The translations under genes and the position numbers were made by a program. A stretch of DNA of 64,000 bases from Mesorhizobium sp. B2-7-2. GTDB taxonomy: Bacteria > Pseudomonadota > Alphaproteobacteria > Rhizobiales > Rhizobiaceae. This document shows positions 18,297 through 25,995 of this stretch, in pieces (positions within the stretch are counted from its first letter, which is position 1; every line of letters starts with the position of its first letter). Below the pieces are notes generated by a model that saw only the letters and a program-made list of their open reading frames with translations, had not been told where the DNA came from and made no database searches. Where the stretch lies: positions 62,001-126,000 of the forward strand of contig NZ_VFTZ01000004.1 of NCBI RefSeq assembly GCF_006440775.1. The letters are read 5' to 3'.

Positions 18297-19064
18297 ATGA
18301 AAAAGCAGAAGCAACATGGGGTAGATGTTGCGATGGGCCTGTTCGACAGAACTCTGGAATACATAGACCAGTTGCAGCATGCTGGCACCGCGGCCGCGGT
18401 CTGCGAGAGGCTGCTCGGCATCACCTCGAGCTTCGGCCTAACCGCCTTGATGGCGGGAACCGTGCCGCAGCCGGGCACGCCGCGCGGCCGCCAGAAACAG
18501 CACGTGATGCTTTGCGATTGGCCCGGCGATTGGCTTGAGCGCTATGTGGCGCGTAACTATGTCGACCACGACCCGGTCGTCAGCCACATGAAGCAGCTTC
18601 AGGCGCCGTTCCAATGGCGGGACGCTTCCAAGACCGCCCTGATCGACAAGAACAGCGACGAAGTCATGGGCGACGCCCGCGAGTTCAAGCTGCGCGACGG
18701 CCTGGCGTTTCCGCTGGTCACGCTCGACGGCCAGATCGTCATGGTCTCGCTGGGCGGCGAATCCGTTGAATTGTCGGATGCGGAATTCGGAATGGTATCG
18801 CTCGCGTCGACCTATGCGATAGGCCGCGCCATGCAACTGCACACCAAGGCCGACAACGTCATCGATCACATAGAATTGACGGCGCGTGAGCGGGAGTGCC
18901 TGCAATGGGCCGCCGTCGGCAAGTCCGAATGGGAGATCTCGCAAATCCTCGGCATCTCGGAACACACTTCCGAGAAACACCTTCTTAACGCCAAGAGCAA
19001 ACTCGGCGCAGCCAACCGGGTGCAGGCAGTCGCGGAGGCGATTAGGCGCGGCTATATTAGCTAG
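18297..19064 (+). CDS. LuxR-family acyl-homoserine-lactone receptor/regulator
   Basis: A 255-residue LuxR-type protein. The N-terminal autoinducer-binding domain keeps the ligand-pocket signature (YVARNYVDHDPVV followed by FQW). The C-terminal HTH is LTARERECLQWAAVGKSEWE through ANRVQAVAEAIRRGYIS. It should bind an acyl-homoserine lactone and control the synthase gene 98 bp downstream. ATG 18297 has no good ribosome binding site; ATG 18333 (MGLFDRTLEYIDQL) is an equally plausible start and matches the usual N-terminus better. The 214 bp upstream of 18297 contain no gene; a TACCG-T-CGGTA palindrome touches the first ATG. Confidence 0.9.
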   Translation: MKKQKQHGVDVAMGLFDRTLEYIDQLQHAGTAAAVCERLLGITSSFGLTALMAGTVPQPGTPRGRQKQHVMLCDWPGDWLERYVARNYVDHDPVVSHMKQLQAPFQWRDASKTALIDKNSDEVMGDAREFKLRDGLAFPLVTLDGQIVMVSLGGESVELSDAEFGMVSLASTYAIGRAMQLHTKADNVIDHIELTARERECLQWAAVGKSEWEISQILGISEHTSEKHLLNAKSKLGAANRVQAVAEAIRRGYIS

Positions 19065-19081
19065 GTCGGCCGTGCCGACCT
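19063..19081. promoter_or_regulatory. Perfect palindrome between luxR and luxI (operator or hairpin)
   Basis: AGGTCGGC-CGT-GCCGACCT starts inside the luxR stop codon and lies about 80 bp before the luxI ATG. It could be a lux-type operator or an RNA hairpin; no T-run follows, so a simple intrinsic terminator is unlikely. Confidence 0.4.
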
Positions 19082-19162
19082 GGAAATTCTTGCCTGCGCA
19101 TTCGCGTAATATTTTAAGGGACATCACGGCCGTATCTTCCTCTTAAGCCCAGGAGACGGCTA

Positions 19163-19801
19163 ATGCTTTTTGCCCTTACCACTCAGGAACTCATGGAACG
19201 CCCCGACCTTTGGGAGGCGGTCCATCGCTTGCGCTACAAGATCTTCGTCGAGGAGATGGGTTGGACCGATCTCGCCCGTCCGGACCAGCTCGAGATCGAC
19301 CAGTTCGATCATGACGAGGCCGAACACCACCTCGTCATCCGCAACGGCGAACTGGCTGGTTACCAGCGCATGCTGCCGACCACACGGCCGCATCTTCTGA
19401 CGGACGTTCTGTCGGATCTCTGCGAAGGACCGTCCCCCTCGGGGCCGAATGTCTGGGAACTGACCCGCTACGCGGTGGCTCCGGGTTTTCGCGATGGCAA
19501 ACGCGGCGTCTCGACCGTCGGCACCGAGCTGATCGCCGGCTTCGTAGAATGGGGCCTGAAGCGCAACGTCAACCAGGTCATCATCGAGTTCGAGCCGATG
19601 TGGGTGCTGCGCGCCCTGCAACTGCACTTCCTGGCGACGCCGCTCGGTTACCAGCGCACCTATGGCAACCAGCAGGTCGTGGCGACGCTGCTCACCTTCA
19701 CCGAGCATACGCTCGATGTCGTGCGGGCCCGCCGCAACCACCACCTGCCGGTGCTGAACCGGGGTTATCCCGGTCTGCTCGGCCTCAAGCAGGCTTCGTG
19801 A
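19163..19801 (+). CDS. LuxI-family acyl-homoserine-lactone synthase
   Basis: A 212-residue autoinducer synthase. The invariant residues of the family are visible: Arg and Phe in LRYKIFVEEMGW, the acidic cluster EIDQFDHDEAEHH, and the ELTRYAV motif. It joins S-adenosylmethionine to an acyl-ACP or acyl-CoA. AGGAGACGGCTA precedes the ATG. The stop codon overlaps the ATG of an upstream start of the crotonase gene (TGATGG), so the two are translationally coupled. LuxI genes coupled to a crotonase gene are known in Mesorhizobium, where I recall the crotonase being needed for an unsaturated acyl signal; I cannot verify that here. Confidence 0.93.
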   Translation: MLFALTTQELMERPDLWEAVHRLRYKIFVEEMGWTDLARPDQLEIDQFDHDEAEHHLVIRNGELAGYQRMLPTTRPHLLTDVLSDLCEGPSPSGPNVWELTRYAVAPGFRDGKRGVSTVGTELIAGFVEWGLKRNVNQVIIEFEPMWVLRALQLHFLATPLGYQRTYGNQQVVATLLTFTEHTLDVVRARRNHHLPVLNRGYPGLLGLKQAS

Positions 19802-19812
19802 TGGAGGCGGTC

Positions 19813-20562
19813 ATGAGTTTCCATCCCGAACCGGAACTGCGCGGCCATACGCTGGTCGTCACCGTGTCCTCGCATGACGGCCGGCCAGTGCTCGACAGAC
19901 ACGCCTATGCGAGCCTTGCCAGGACCTTGCGCGATGCGGCGGTCAACGACGAGGTCCGCGTCGTCATGCTGCGCGGCCTTGCCGGCTGCTTCTGCCTTGG
20001 CGGCGACTTCTCGGAGTTCCTCGACGCCACCAAGCACCGAGAGTTGATCGCCGCCGTCACCGACATGTTCCGCATGTTGGCGACCTTCCCCAAGCCGGTC
20101 CTTGCCTGCGTCGACGGCGATGCTGTCGGCGTCGGCTGCACCATCCTGTTCCATTGCGACATGGTGATCGCTTCCAGGGGCAGCACCTTCAGGGTGCCGT
20201 TCGTCGATTTCGGCCTGGTGCCGGACGCGGCGACCAGCATTTTGGCGCCCCAGAAGCTCGGCTATGCCGGTGCGTTCCGCTTCTTCTGCCTGGGCGATAC
20301 GTTGGGCGTCGAGGACGCCAAGGCACTGGGCCTGGTCGGCGAGATCGTGACGCAAGGCAGCGCCGAGGAAGTAACGCTGGCAAGGGCCAAACAGCTGGCC
20401 AAGAAGCCTGTTGCGGCATTGCTGCAGACGCGCAGCCTGCTCAAGGGAGATACGGATGTGTTGTGCGACCGCATCGACCACGAGATCACGCTGTTCCAGC
20501 AGGCGCTTCAGGATGACACCACGCTGAAGCGGCTGCAGCGGATTGCTCGCCTGGCCGCCTGA
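19813..20562 (+). CDS. Crotonase-family protein coupled to luxI (isomerase-like, no hydratase glutamates)
   Basis: A 249-residue crotonase-fold protein. ATG 19813 follows GGAGG by 5 nt; ATG 19801 overlapping the luxI stop is the alternative. The oxyanion-hole region reads GCFCLGGDFSEFLDA. The two hydratase glutamates are absent: the GGGCE position reads GVGCT and the PE position reads PF in VPFVDFGLVPDAATS. The latter resembles PECI/PaaG-type enoyl-CoA isomerases, with Asp in VPD as a candidate acid/base. It probably shifts or sets a double bond in the acyl chain used by the adjacent LuxI. The reaction is inference. Confidence 0.85.
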   Translation: MSFHPEPELRGHTLVVTVSSHDGRPVLDRHAYASLARTLRDAAVNDEVRVVMLRGLAGCFCLGGDFSEFLDATKHRELIAAVTDMFRMLATFPKPVLACVDGDAVGVGCTILFHCDMVIASRGSTFRVPFVDFGLVPDAATSILAPQKLGYAGAFRFFCLGDTLGVEDAKALGLVGEIVTQGSAEEVTLARAKQLAKKPVAALLQTRSLLKGDTDVLCDRIDHEITLFQQALQDDTTLKRLQRIARLAA

Positions 20563-20580
20563 GCGCCCGGCATGAAACCC

Positions 20581-20614
20581 CAGCGCCGCGCAAGCCGAAA
20601 GGCGCGCGGCGCTG
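20581..20614. repeat. Hairpin repeat after the quorum-sensing operon (related to family A)
   Basis: CAGCGCCGCGC and GCGCGGCGCTG form a perfect 11-bp stem. On the minus strand it resembles the second hairpin of family A. It may also stop or protect the luxR-luxI-crotonase transcript, although no T-run follows. Confidence 0.65.
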
Positions 20615-20681
20615 TAACTCGTCCGGAACCGCGTTACCACGCGGGTAGGGCAGGCCAGCGGTTCCAGACGAAGAACAACAA

Positions 20682-21587
20682 CTAGTCTTTCACGAATTCC
20701 GGCCCCTCGCCGATGATCTTCTTGTCGGGTTTGCCGACGGCGTCGAGGTCCCTTCCGTCATAGGGCAGGGAAAGCAGGATACGCTGGATCACCGCGAGCC
20801 GGGCGCGTCGCTTGTCATTGGCCCGCACGACGATCCAGGGCGAGAACTCCTTATGCGTGCGCTCGATCATCTGGTCGCGCGCCCTGGTGTAGTCGTCCCA
20901 TTTGCTGACGCCGGCAATGTCGATCGGCGAGAACTTCCAGTTCTTCAGCGGCGACCAGCGGCGGTCATGGAACCGTTCGAGCTGCGTTTCGCGGCCGATA
21001 TTCAGCCAGAATTTGAAGAAATGGATGCCTTCGTTGCAGATCATCCGCTCGAAATGCGGCGTCTCGTCCAGGAATTTCTCGTGCTGCTCCGGCGTGCAGA
21101 ACCCCATGACCGGCTCGACGCCGGCGCGGTTGTACCAGGAGCGGTCGAAGGTGACGAACTCGCCCGAAGTCGGGAAATGGTCGGCATAGCGCTGGTAATA
21201 CCATTGCCCCGCCTCGGTCGGCGTCGGCTTGGGCAGCGCGACGTTGCGGGCCGTGCGCGGGTTCATATATTGCCGCAGCACGAAGATCGTGCCCCCCTTG
21301 CCGGCCGCGTCTCTGCCCTCGAAAAGCGCCATCACCCGCTTGCCGGTGGCCTGCAGCCAGGCCTGCGCCTTGACCAGTTCGATCTGCAGCCCTTCGAGCT
21401 CCTTTTCGTAGTCCTCGCTTTTCATCTTCTTGTCGTAAGGATAACCGCCGGCGGTAAGCTTGTTGTCCTCGATCCAGTCAGGCAGCACCGGATTGTCGAT
21501 GTCGAACGCTCGCTCCTTGCCGCCGATCTTGATCTTGATCGGTGCCGTGGCGGGCACCGCTTCAGCCGTTTCCTTGGCATTTTTCAT
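20682..21587 (-). CDS. ppk2: Polyphosphate kinase 2 (PPK2)
   Basis: A 301-residue PPK2-family enzyme. Walker A is [13 protein letters not shown] at about residue 90, with the lid and Walker B region [20 protein letters not shown] near 150 and the [15 protein letters not shown] motif characteristic of the family near 210. It moves phosphate between polyphosphate and nucleotides in the cytoplasm. Its neighbours phoR and phoU on the other side of a repeat suggest a local phosphate cluster. Convergent with the quorum-sensing operon. Confidence 0.93.
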   Translation of the reverse strand: MKNAKETAEAVPATAPIKIKIGGKERAFDIDNPVLPDWIEDNKLTAGGYPYDKKMKSEDYEKELEGLQIELVKAQAWLQATGKRVMALFEGRDAAGKGGTIFVLRQYMNPRTARNVALPKPTPTEAGQWYYQRYADHFPTSGEFVTFDRSWYNRAGVEPVMGFCTPEQHEKFLDETPHFERMICNEGIHFFKFWLNIGRETQLERFHDRRWSPLKNWKFSPIDIAGVSKWDDYTRARDQMIERTHKEFSPWIVVRANDKRRARLAVIQRILLSLPYDGRDLDAVGKPDKKIIGEGPEFVKD

Positions 21588-21625
21588 CCGGACGAACCTT
21601 TCCAGTTTGCGGACTCATGCTATGG

Positions 21626-21730
21626 AGCCTGTGCAGCGCAGCGCGCACTCGGACGCAAAGACGCTGCAGCATTTTGATCTTGCGCATGAACCTTCGCGAA
21701 AATCGATCCTGATTTCCAGGGTCCCATGCG
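21626..21730 (-). repeat. Degenerate copy of composite repeat family A
   Basis: Read on the minus strand, the segment contains ATCGATTTTCGCGAAGG, TTCATGCGC, TGCTGCAGCGTCTTTGCG and GCGCTGCGCTGCACAGG in the same order as the element inside the thioesterase gene. The match is clear but imperfect. It fills the gap between ppk2 and phoR. Confidence 0.75.
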
Positions 21731-21789
21731 TCAGGCCGGTCCAGCGAGCCGGCTGACCGGTCGAACGGGATGCGGGGTGGCGCGGGCCT

Positions 21790-23055
21790 ATGGCAGAGAC
21801 GGGCGCGGGACAAGACAACAAGGGGCGAGCCTTGACGGGGCGGCTGGCGCGCAACCGCTGGCTGCTTGGCGCGGGCGTTCTCGCGATCCTTGCCGTTTAT
21901 TTTTTCGCCGGCGCATCCGCCTATGTGCTCGTGCTGGCCCTGGCCGTGCTGGCGGCCGCGGCGATGCTGCCCGCAGATGCCGAACGTGAGCCGGCCGATG
22001 CGGGGGCAGCGATCGAGGCCAGCGGGCTGCAGAGGCTCTCCGGCGAATATCTGGCCGCCGCGGTCGCCGACCCGCTGATCATCTTCGACCATTCCGCCAC
22101 CATCGTTCACGCCAATGCCGCCGCCTTCGCCGCCTTCGGCGGACTGGCGCCCGGTATGTCGCTGTCGCTCAAGTTCCGCGCCCCGGAGATGCAGGCGCTG
22201 CTCGACGGCATCCTTGCCGGAGAAGTCGCTTCCGATGCGGTCGACTACACCGAAAAGCTGCCGGTGGAACGCACATATCGGGTCAGCGCGTCCACGGTCG
22301 GCCATGCCACCGGCCTTTACGTGCTGGTGTTTAAGGATCAAAGCGAGACGCGCCGCATCGACCGCATGCGGGCCGATTTCATTGCCAATGCCAGCCATGA
22401 GTTGCGCACGCCGCTCGCATCGATCGCCGGCTTCATCGAGACGCTGCGCGGGCCGGCCCGCAACGATCCGGCGGCGCGCGACCAGTTCCTGCAGATCATG
22501 CAGAACCAGACCGGCCGCATGGCCCGCCTGATCGACGATCTGCTCTCGCTGTCGCGGTTGGAGATGAAGCCCTATCTGGGTCCCGGCACCGAGGTCGATC
22601 TTCGCCAGACGATCGACAGCGTCATCGATTCTCTCGGGCCGCTGGCCGGTGAGAACGGCGTCGTCATCGAGCGGGAGTTCGCCAACGCGCCGCTTGTCGT
22701 TCCCGGCGATCGCGACGAACTATTCCAAGTTTTCGAGAATCTCCTGGAGAACGCCTGCAAATACGGCCAGTCAGGCGGGCGTGTCACCGTATCGATCGCC
22801 GGCGGCGAGGATGGCCAGCAGCCGGGCTTCGACGTCACGATAAGGGATTATGGTCCGGGCATTGCCGAAGAACACATCCCGCGCATCACCGAGCGCTTCT
22901 ACCGCGTCGATGTCGAAAACAGCCGCGCCCAGAAAGGCACCGGGCTTGGCCTTTCGATCGTCAAGCATATATTGACCCGTCACAACGCAAGATTGTCGAT
23001 CAAGTCGGAAGTCGGCAAGGGCGCGGCGTTCACGGTTCATTTGCCGGCTCGCTGA
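21790..23055 (+). CDS. phoR: Phosphate-regulon-type sensor histidine kinase
   Basis: A 421-residue membrane histidine kinase. Hydrophobic segments at about residues 25-60 are followed by a PAS-like domain (LIIFDHSATIVHANAAAFAA). The HisKA H-box is NASHELRTPLASIAGFIETL near residue 205. The ATPase domain has an N-box (ENLLENACKYGQSGG) and a G-box (GTGLGLSIVKHIL). Architecture and the adjacent phoU identify it as PhoR, which phosphorylates PhoB under phosphate limitation. Unusually pstSCAB does not lie between phoR and phoU, and phoB is not in the window. Confidence 0.85.
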   Translation: MAETGAGQDNKGRALTGRLARNRWLLGAGVLAILAVYFFAGASAYVLVLALAVLAAAAMLPADAEREPADAGAAIEASGLQRLSGEYLAAAVADPLIIFDHSATIVHANAAAFAAFGGLAPGMSLSLKFRAPEMQALLDGILAGEVASDAVDYTEKLPVERTYRVSASTVGHATGLYVLVFKDQSETRRIDRMRADFIANASHELRTPLASIAGFIETLRGPARNDPAARDQFLQIMQNQTGRMARLIDDLLSLSRLEMKPYLGPGTEVDLRQTIDSVIDSLGPLAGENGVVIEREFANAPLVVPGDRDELFQVFENLLENACKYGQSGGRVTVSIAGGEDGQQPGFDVTIRDYGPGIAEEHIPRITERFYRVDVENSRAQKGTGLGLSIVKHILTRHNARLSIKSEVGKGAAFTVHLPAR

Positions 23056-23163
23056 TCGTATATCGGTTACCAACCGGGATTTTCTTCTTTCTGTCATGCG
23101 GTTCACGTATCAGCGACGGATTGAGGGAACGCACCAGCCGGCACAAACCGGGAAGGCATATCC

Positions 23164-23886
23164 ATGCAGTCCGTTCATATCGCCAGTGCCTATGATGAAG
23201 AGCTGAAGTTCCTGTCGAAGCGCATCGCCGCGATGGGCGGCCATGCCGAGCGCATGGTCGAACAGGCGGTCGCGGCCCTGGTAAATGTCGACCATGGCCT
23301 CGCGCAGAAGGTCATCCAGGACGATCTCGTCCTTGACGAAGGACAGCGCGAGGTCGACGACAAGGCCATCATCATAATCGCCAGGCGCCAGCCGATGGCG
23401 ACGGATCTTCGCGAGATCGTCGGCGCGATCCGTATCTCGGCCGATATTGAGCGTGTTGGCGACTTGGGCAAGAACGTCGCCAAGCGCGTGGCCTCGGTGG
23501 ACGGCCGCCAGCCGAATAGCCTTTTCCGCGGTATCGAGGCGCTTGCCAATCTGGCGCTGACGCAGCTCAAGGAAGTGCTCGACGTCTACGCCTCGCGCTC
23601 GGTCGAGAGGATTGGCCTCGTGCGCGACCGGGACGACCAGATCGACGCCATGTACACCTCGCTGTTCCGCGAGCTCTTGACCTACATGATGGAAGATCCG
23701 CGCAACATCACACCCTGCACGCATCTTCTGTTCTGCGCCAAGAACATCGAGCGCATCGGCGACCACGCGACCAATATCGCCGAGACGATCTATTACATCG
23801 TCACAGGCGACCAGATGCCGACCGACCGGCCGAAGGGCGACAGGACCGACAAGGTCGTGCTTTCCGGCACGGTGCCGGCTAAGTGA
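23164..23886 (+). CDS. phoU: Phosphate signalling protein PhoU
   Basis: A 240-residue PhoU with two repeated three-helix domains. The metal-binding E/DxxxD-type motifs appear in MATDLREIVGAIRISADIER and CAKNIERIGDHATNIAETIY. It links the Pst transporter to PhoR and dampens the phosphate-starvation response. The ATG follows GGGAAGGCATATCC. The 108-bp gap from phoR contains CTGTCAT at 23091-23097, one half of a Pho box without a convincing second half. Confidence 0.93.
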   Translation: MQSVHIASAYDEELKFLSKRIAAMGGHAERMVEQAVAALVNVDHGLAQKVIQDDLVLDEGQREVDDKAIIIIARRQPMATDLREIVGAIRISADIERVGDLGKNVAKRVASVDGRQPNSLFRGIEALANLALTQLKEVLDVYASRSVERIGLVRDRDDQIDAMYTSLFRELLTYMMEDPRNITPCTHLLFCAKNIERIGDHATNIAETIYYIVTGDQMPTDRPKGDRTDKVVLSGTVPAK

Positions 23887-23972
23887 ACCGCCGCCTCTCG
23901 AATGGCTTCCTGATTTAGGATAAGCTCCTCCAGGGACAGCGATTTTGTCAGTCGCGTCTCGGGAGGTTTGCG

Positions 23973-24977
23973 ATGGAACAAGTTCGAAACCTGACCCCGG
24001 CCCCAACGTCGGGCATCATTGCATCCAGCGTCTATTCGGGCGGCAAGCGCATCGCCGACATCGCCATCGAACAGGCCGGCGAATGGGCGGCAAAACCCGG
24101 CCATGTCGTCTGGATCGGCCTGCTCGAGCCCGATCGCAACCTGTTGCTCCGGGTGCAGGCGCAATTCCACCTGCATGATTTGGCGATCGAGGATGCCGAG
24201 CATCCGCATGCGCGCCCCAAGATCGAGCAATATGGCGACGCCCTCTTCATCGTTGCCCGCACCGCGCAATTGATCGATGGCCGTGTCACTTTCGGCGAGA
24301 CGCATCTGTTCGTCGGCGCCGGCTACATCGTCAGCGTCCGGCACGGCCCGTCGACCTCTTACGCCGCCGTGCGCCAGCACTGGGAGAGCTGCCCGCATTC
24401 GCTCGCCAAAGGCGAGGATTTCGTCCTCTACGCCATTCTCGATTTCATCGTCGACAACTACATGCCGGTGCTGGAGCAGATCGAGGACGAGGTCGAGGCG
24501 ATTGAGGACAAGGTGCTTCTGAAGCCGATGACCGGTTCCGATATCGAGCGGCTTTACATGCTGCGCCGCGATCTGCTGCGGCTGCGCAATGCGGCGCTGC
24601 CGCTGGTCGAGGTCTGCCGTCGGCTGACCAGCGCCGACCTGCCACAGATACATGCCGCCATGCATCCGCTGTTTCGCGACGTGACCGACCACATCCGCAC
24701 CGTGCAGGAAAAGATCGACTCCCTGCGCGAGGTTCTGGCCTTCGCCTTCGAAGCCAGTCTGCTGGTCGGGCAGAGCCAGGAAACCGCAATATCCAAGAAG
24801 CTCGCCTCATGGGCCGCCATCCTGGCGGTGCCCACGGCCTTCGCCGGCATCTACGGCATGAACTTCTCCGACATGCCGGAACTGAAGATGGAATACGGAT
24901 ATCCGGCCGTCTTGGTGGCGATCGCGCTCATCTGCGCGTTCCTGTACTGGCGGTTCAAGAAGAATGGATGGCTGTGA
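23973..24977 (+). CDS. corA: CorA-family magnesium/cobalt transporter
   Basis: A 334-residue CorA protein: a cytoplasmic alpha/beta domain, a long helical stalk (residues about 150-270) and two C-terminal transmembrane helices. The selectivity motif YGMNF follows the first helix (WAAILAVPTAFAGIYGMNF). It carries divalent cations such as Mg2+ through a pentameric channel. GGGAGGTTTGCG precedes the ATG at 23973. It follows phoU by 86 nt, which may or may not mean cotranscription. Confidence 0.93.
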   Translation: MEQVRNLTPAPTSGIIASSVYSGGKRIADIAIEQAGEWAAKPGHVVWIGLLEPDRNLLLRVQAQFHLHDLAIEDAEHPHARPKIEQYGDALFIVARTAQLIDGRVTFGETHLFVGAGYIVSVRHGPSTSYAAVRQHWESCPHSLAKGEDFVLYAILDFIVDNYMPVLEQIEDEVEAIEDKVLLKPMTGSDIERLYMLRRDLLRLRNAALPLVEVCRRLTSADLPQIHAAMHPLFRDVTDHIRTVQEKIDSLREVLAFAFEASLLVGQSQETAISKKLASWAAILAVPTAFAGIYGMNFSDMPELKMEYGYPAVLVAIALICAFLYWRFKKNGWL

Positions 24978-24979
24978 AG

Positions 24980-25120
24980 GGAGGGAGTAGGGGAGTAGGG
25001 AGCGAGTAGCGAATAGGGAGTAGCGAGTAGGGGAAATAAGTTGCCCTTTTCGCGAAACTCAATCCAGTTCTATTCGCTATTCGCTATTCGCTATTCGCTA
25101 TTCGCTATTCGCTATTCGCT
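24980..25120. repeat. Heptamer tandem repeats (TATTCGC)n with inverted degenerate partner
   Basis: 25071-25120 is seven perfect TATTCGC units plus one T. About 40 nt earlier, 24980-25032 carries degenerate units such as GGGAGTA, GCGAGTA and GCGAATA, the last being the reverse complement of the perfect unit. The final T is the first base of the gcrA stop on the minus strand. Unit number is likely to vary by slippage. Confidence 0.9.
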
Positions 25121-25638
25121 CAGCGCGCCCTGCGCCGCTCCCCGGCCGGCTGGAACGCCACCCGGGAATGATACTTGCAATAGGGTCCCGTTTCGGCGGC
25201 GTCGTTGCCGCAGAAGTTGAAGTCTTCCGACAGCGGATCGCCGTTCGGCCATTTGCAGGTGCGTTCGGTCAGCTCGACGAGCTGCAGATGCCGCGAGATC
25301 GGCACGACCACGTTCTCGACCGGTCGGATATAGTGGCGGGCGACGGGCTCGGCGTCGAACTGCACCTGCAGCGCGGTGGCGCCGATGGTGGTGGTCACGT
25401 GACGCGTGGCACTTGCGGCGCGGGTCACCGATTTCTGCATCGAGGCGCCTTGCGTCGCCTTCTTCTGGCGCGCCGGAGCGGCCGTTGCGCGGCCGCGGCC
25501 CGACAGCTTCAGGCGATGCACCTTGCCGATGACGGCGTTGCGGCTCACCCCGCCGAGCTGTGCGGCGATCTGGCTGGCGCTCAGACCCTCCGACCACAAT
25601 TTCCTGAGAAGTTCGACTCGCTCGTCAGTCCAGTTCAT
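25120..25638 (-). CDS. gcrA: Cell-cycle regulator GcrA
   Basis: A 172-residue GcrA. The N-terminal HTH (MNWTDERVELLRKLWSEGLS, then GGVSRNAVIGKVHRLKLSGR) is the family signature. A basic linker leads to a C-terminal domain with the Cys/His arrangement CKWPNGDP, FCGN and YCKYHSR. GcrA binds sigma70 and activates promoters with methylated GANTC sites. ATG 25638 is preferred to a longer frame because it gives the canonical N-terminus. The stop codon overlaps the end of the TATTCGC repeat array, so repeat slippage could not alter the protein but could affect the 3' end of its mRNA. Confidence 0.93.
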   Translation of the reverse strand: MNWTDERVELLRKLWSEGLSASQIAAQLGGVSRNAVIGKVHRLKLSGRGRATAAPARQKKATQGASMQKSVTRAASATRHVTTTIGATALQVQFDAEPVARHYIRPVENVVVPISRHLQLVELTERTCKWPNGDPLSEDFNFCGNDAAETGPYCKYHSRVAFQPAGERRRAR

Positions 25639-25774
25639 GAGACCGCGCTCCTGCTGAGGCGTGCGGCAGTCAGAATCCTTTCCCGCCCCCGGCTCTCGCC
25701 GGGCAAACAACACCACATATACCGGGTGATTAGGTCCGCCGCACGAAATCTAGTTATTTCTCGACTACAAATAC

Positions 25775-25970
25775 CTTATGCGCTGACTCGGTGACAAGAG
25801 TCCCCAGGGCAACATGATTCGGTTTTTTCGGTTTTCCCCAACTTGCCGGCCTACTTATGAGCCGGCGTGGCGTCAGGGGCTTGCCACGCGCTTCTGCGTG
25901 ACGTTTTCGTTGACTTCATGGCCGAAAACCATGATAAGCCGCAAAGGCCGCCGCATTGGCGGCTTTTTTG
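25775..25970 (+). promoter_or_regulatory. Structured leader or small RNA upstream of argD, with intrinsic terminator
   Basis: The gap between gcrA and argD contains consecutive stems: GCCGGC/GCCGGC (25845-25850 with 25861-25866), GCGTGGC/GCCACGC (25865-25871 with 25883-25889), CACGC/GCGTG (25885-25889 with 25896-25900), TCATGG/CCATGA (25916-25921 with 25929-25934) and the terminator below. The second and third stems compete for the same bases. This looks like an attenuator, riboswitch or independent sRNA. No known class was recognised. The 5' boundary is approximate. Confidence 0.5.
25947..25969 (+). terminator. Intrinsic terminator 27 bp before argD
   Basis: GCCGCC-GCATT-GGCGGC followed by T6. 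It points toward argD and so ends either a small RNA or a leader transcript. Confidence 0.85.
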
Positions 25971-25995
25971 ATTTCCGGTTCCGGAGACGCATATA

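Noticed and set aside
23091-23110. Pho box before phoU
   Set aside because: Only one CTGTCAT half is present; the second half matches about 3 of 7 bases.
25071-25120. Heptamer array as a CRISPR or origin iteron array
   Set aside because: Units are directly contiguous without spacers, far too short for CRISPR, and no replication gene is near.
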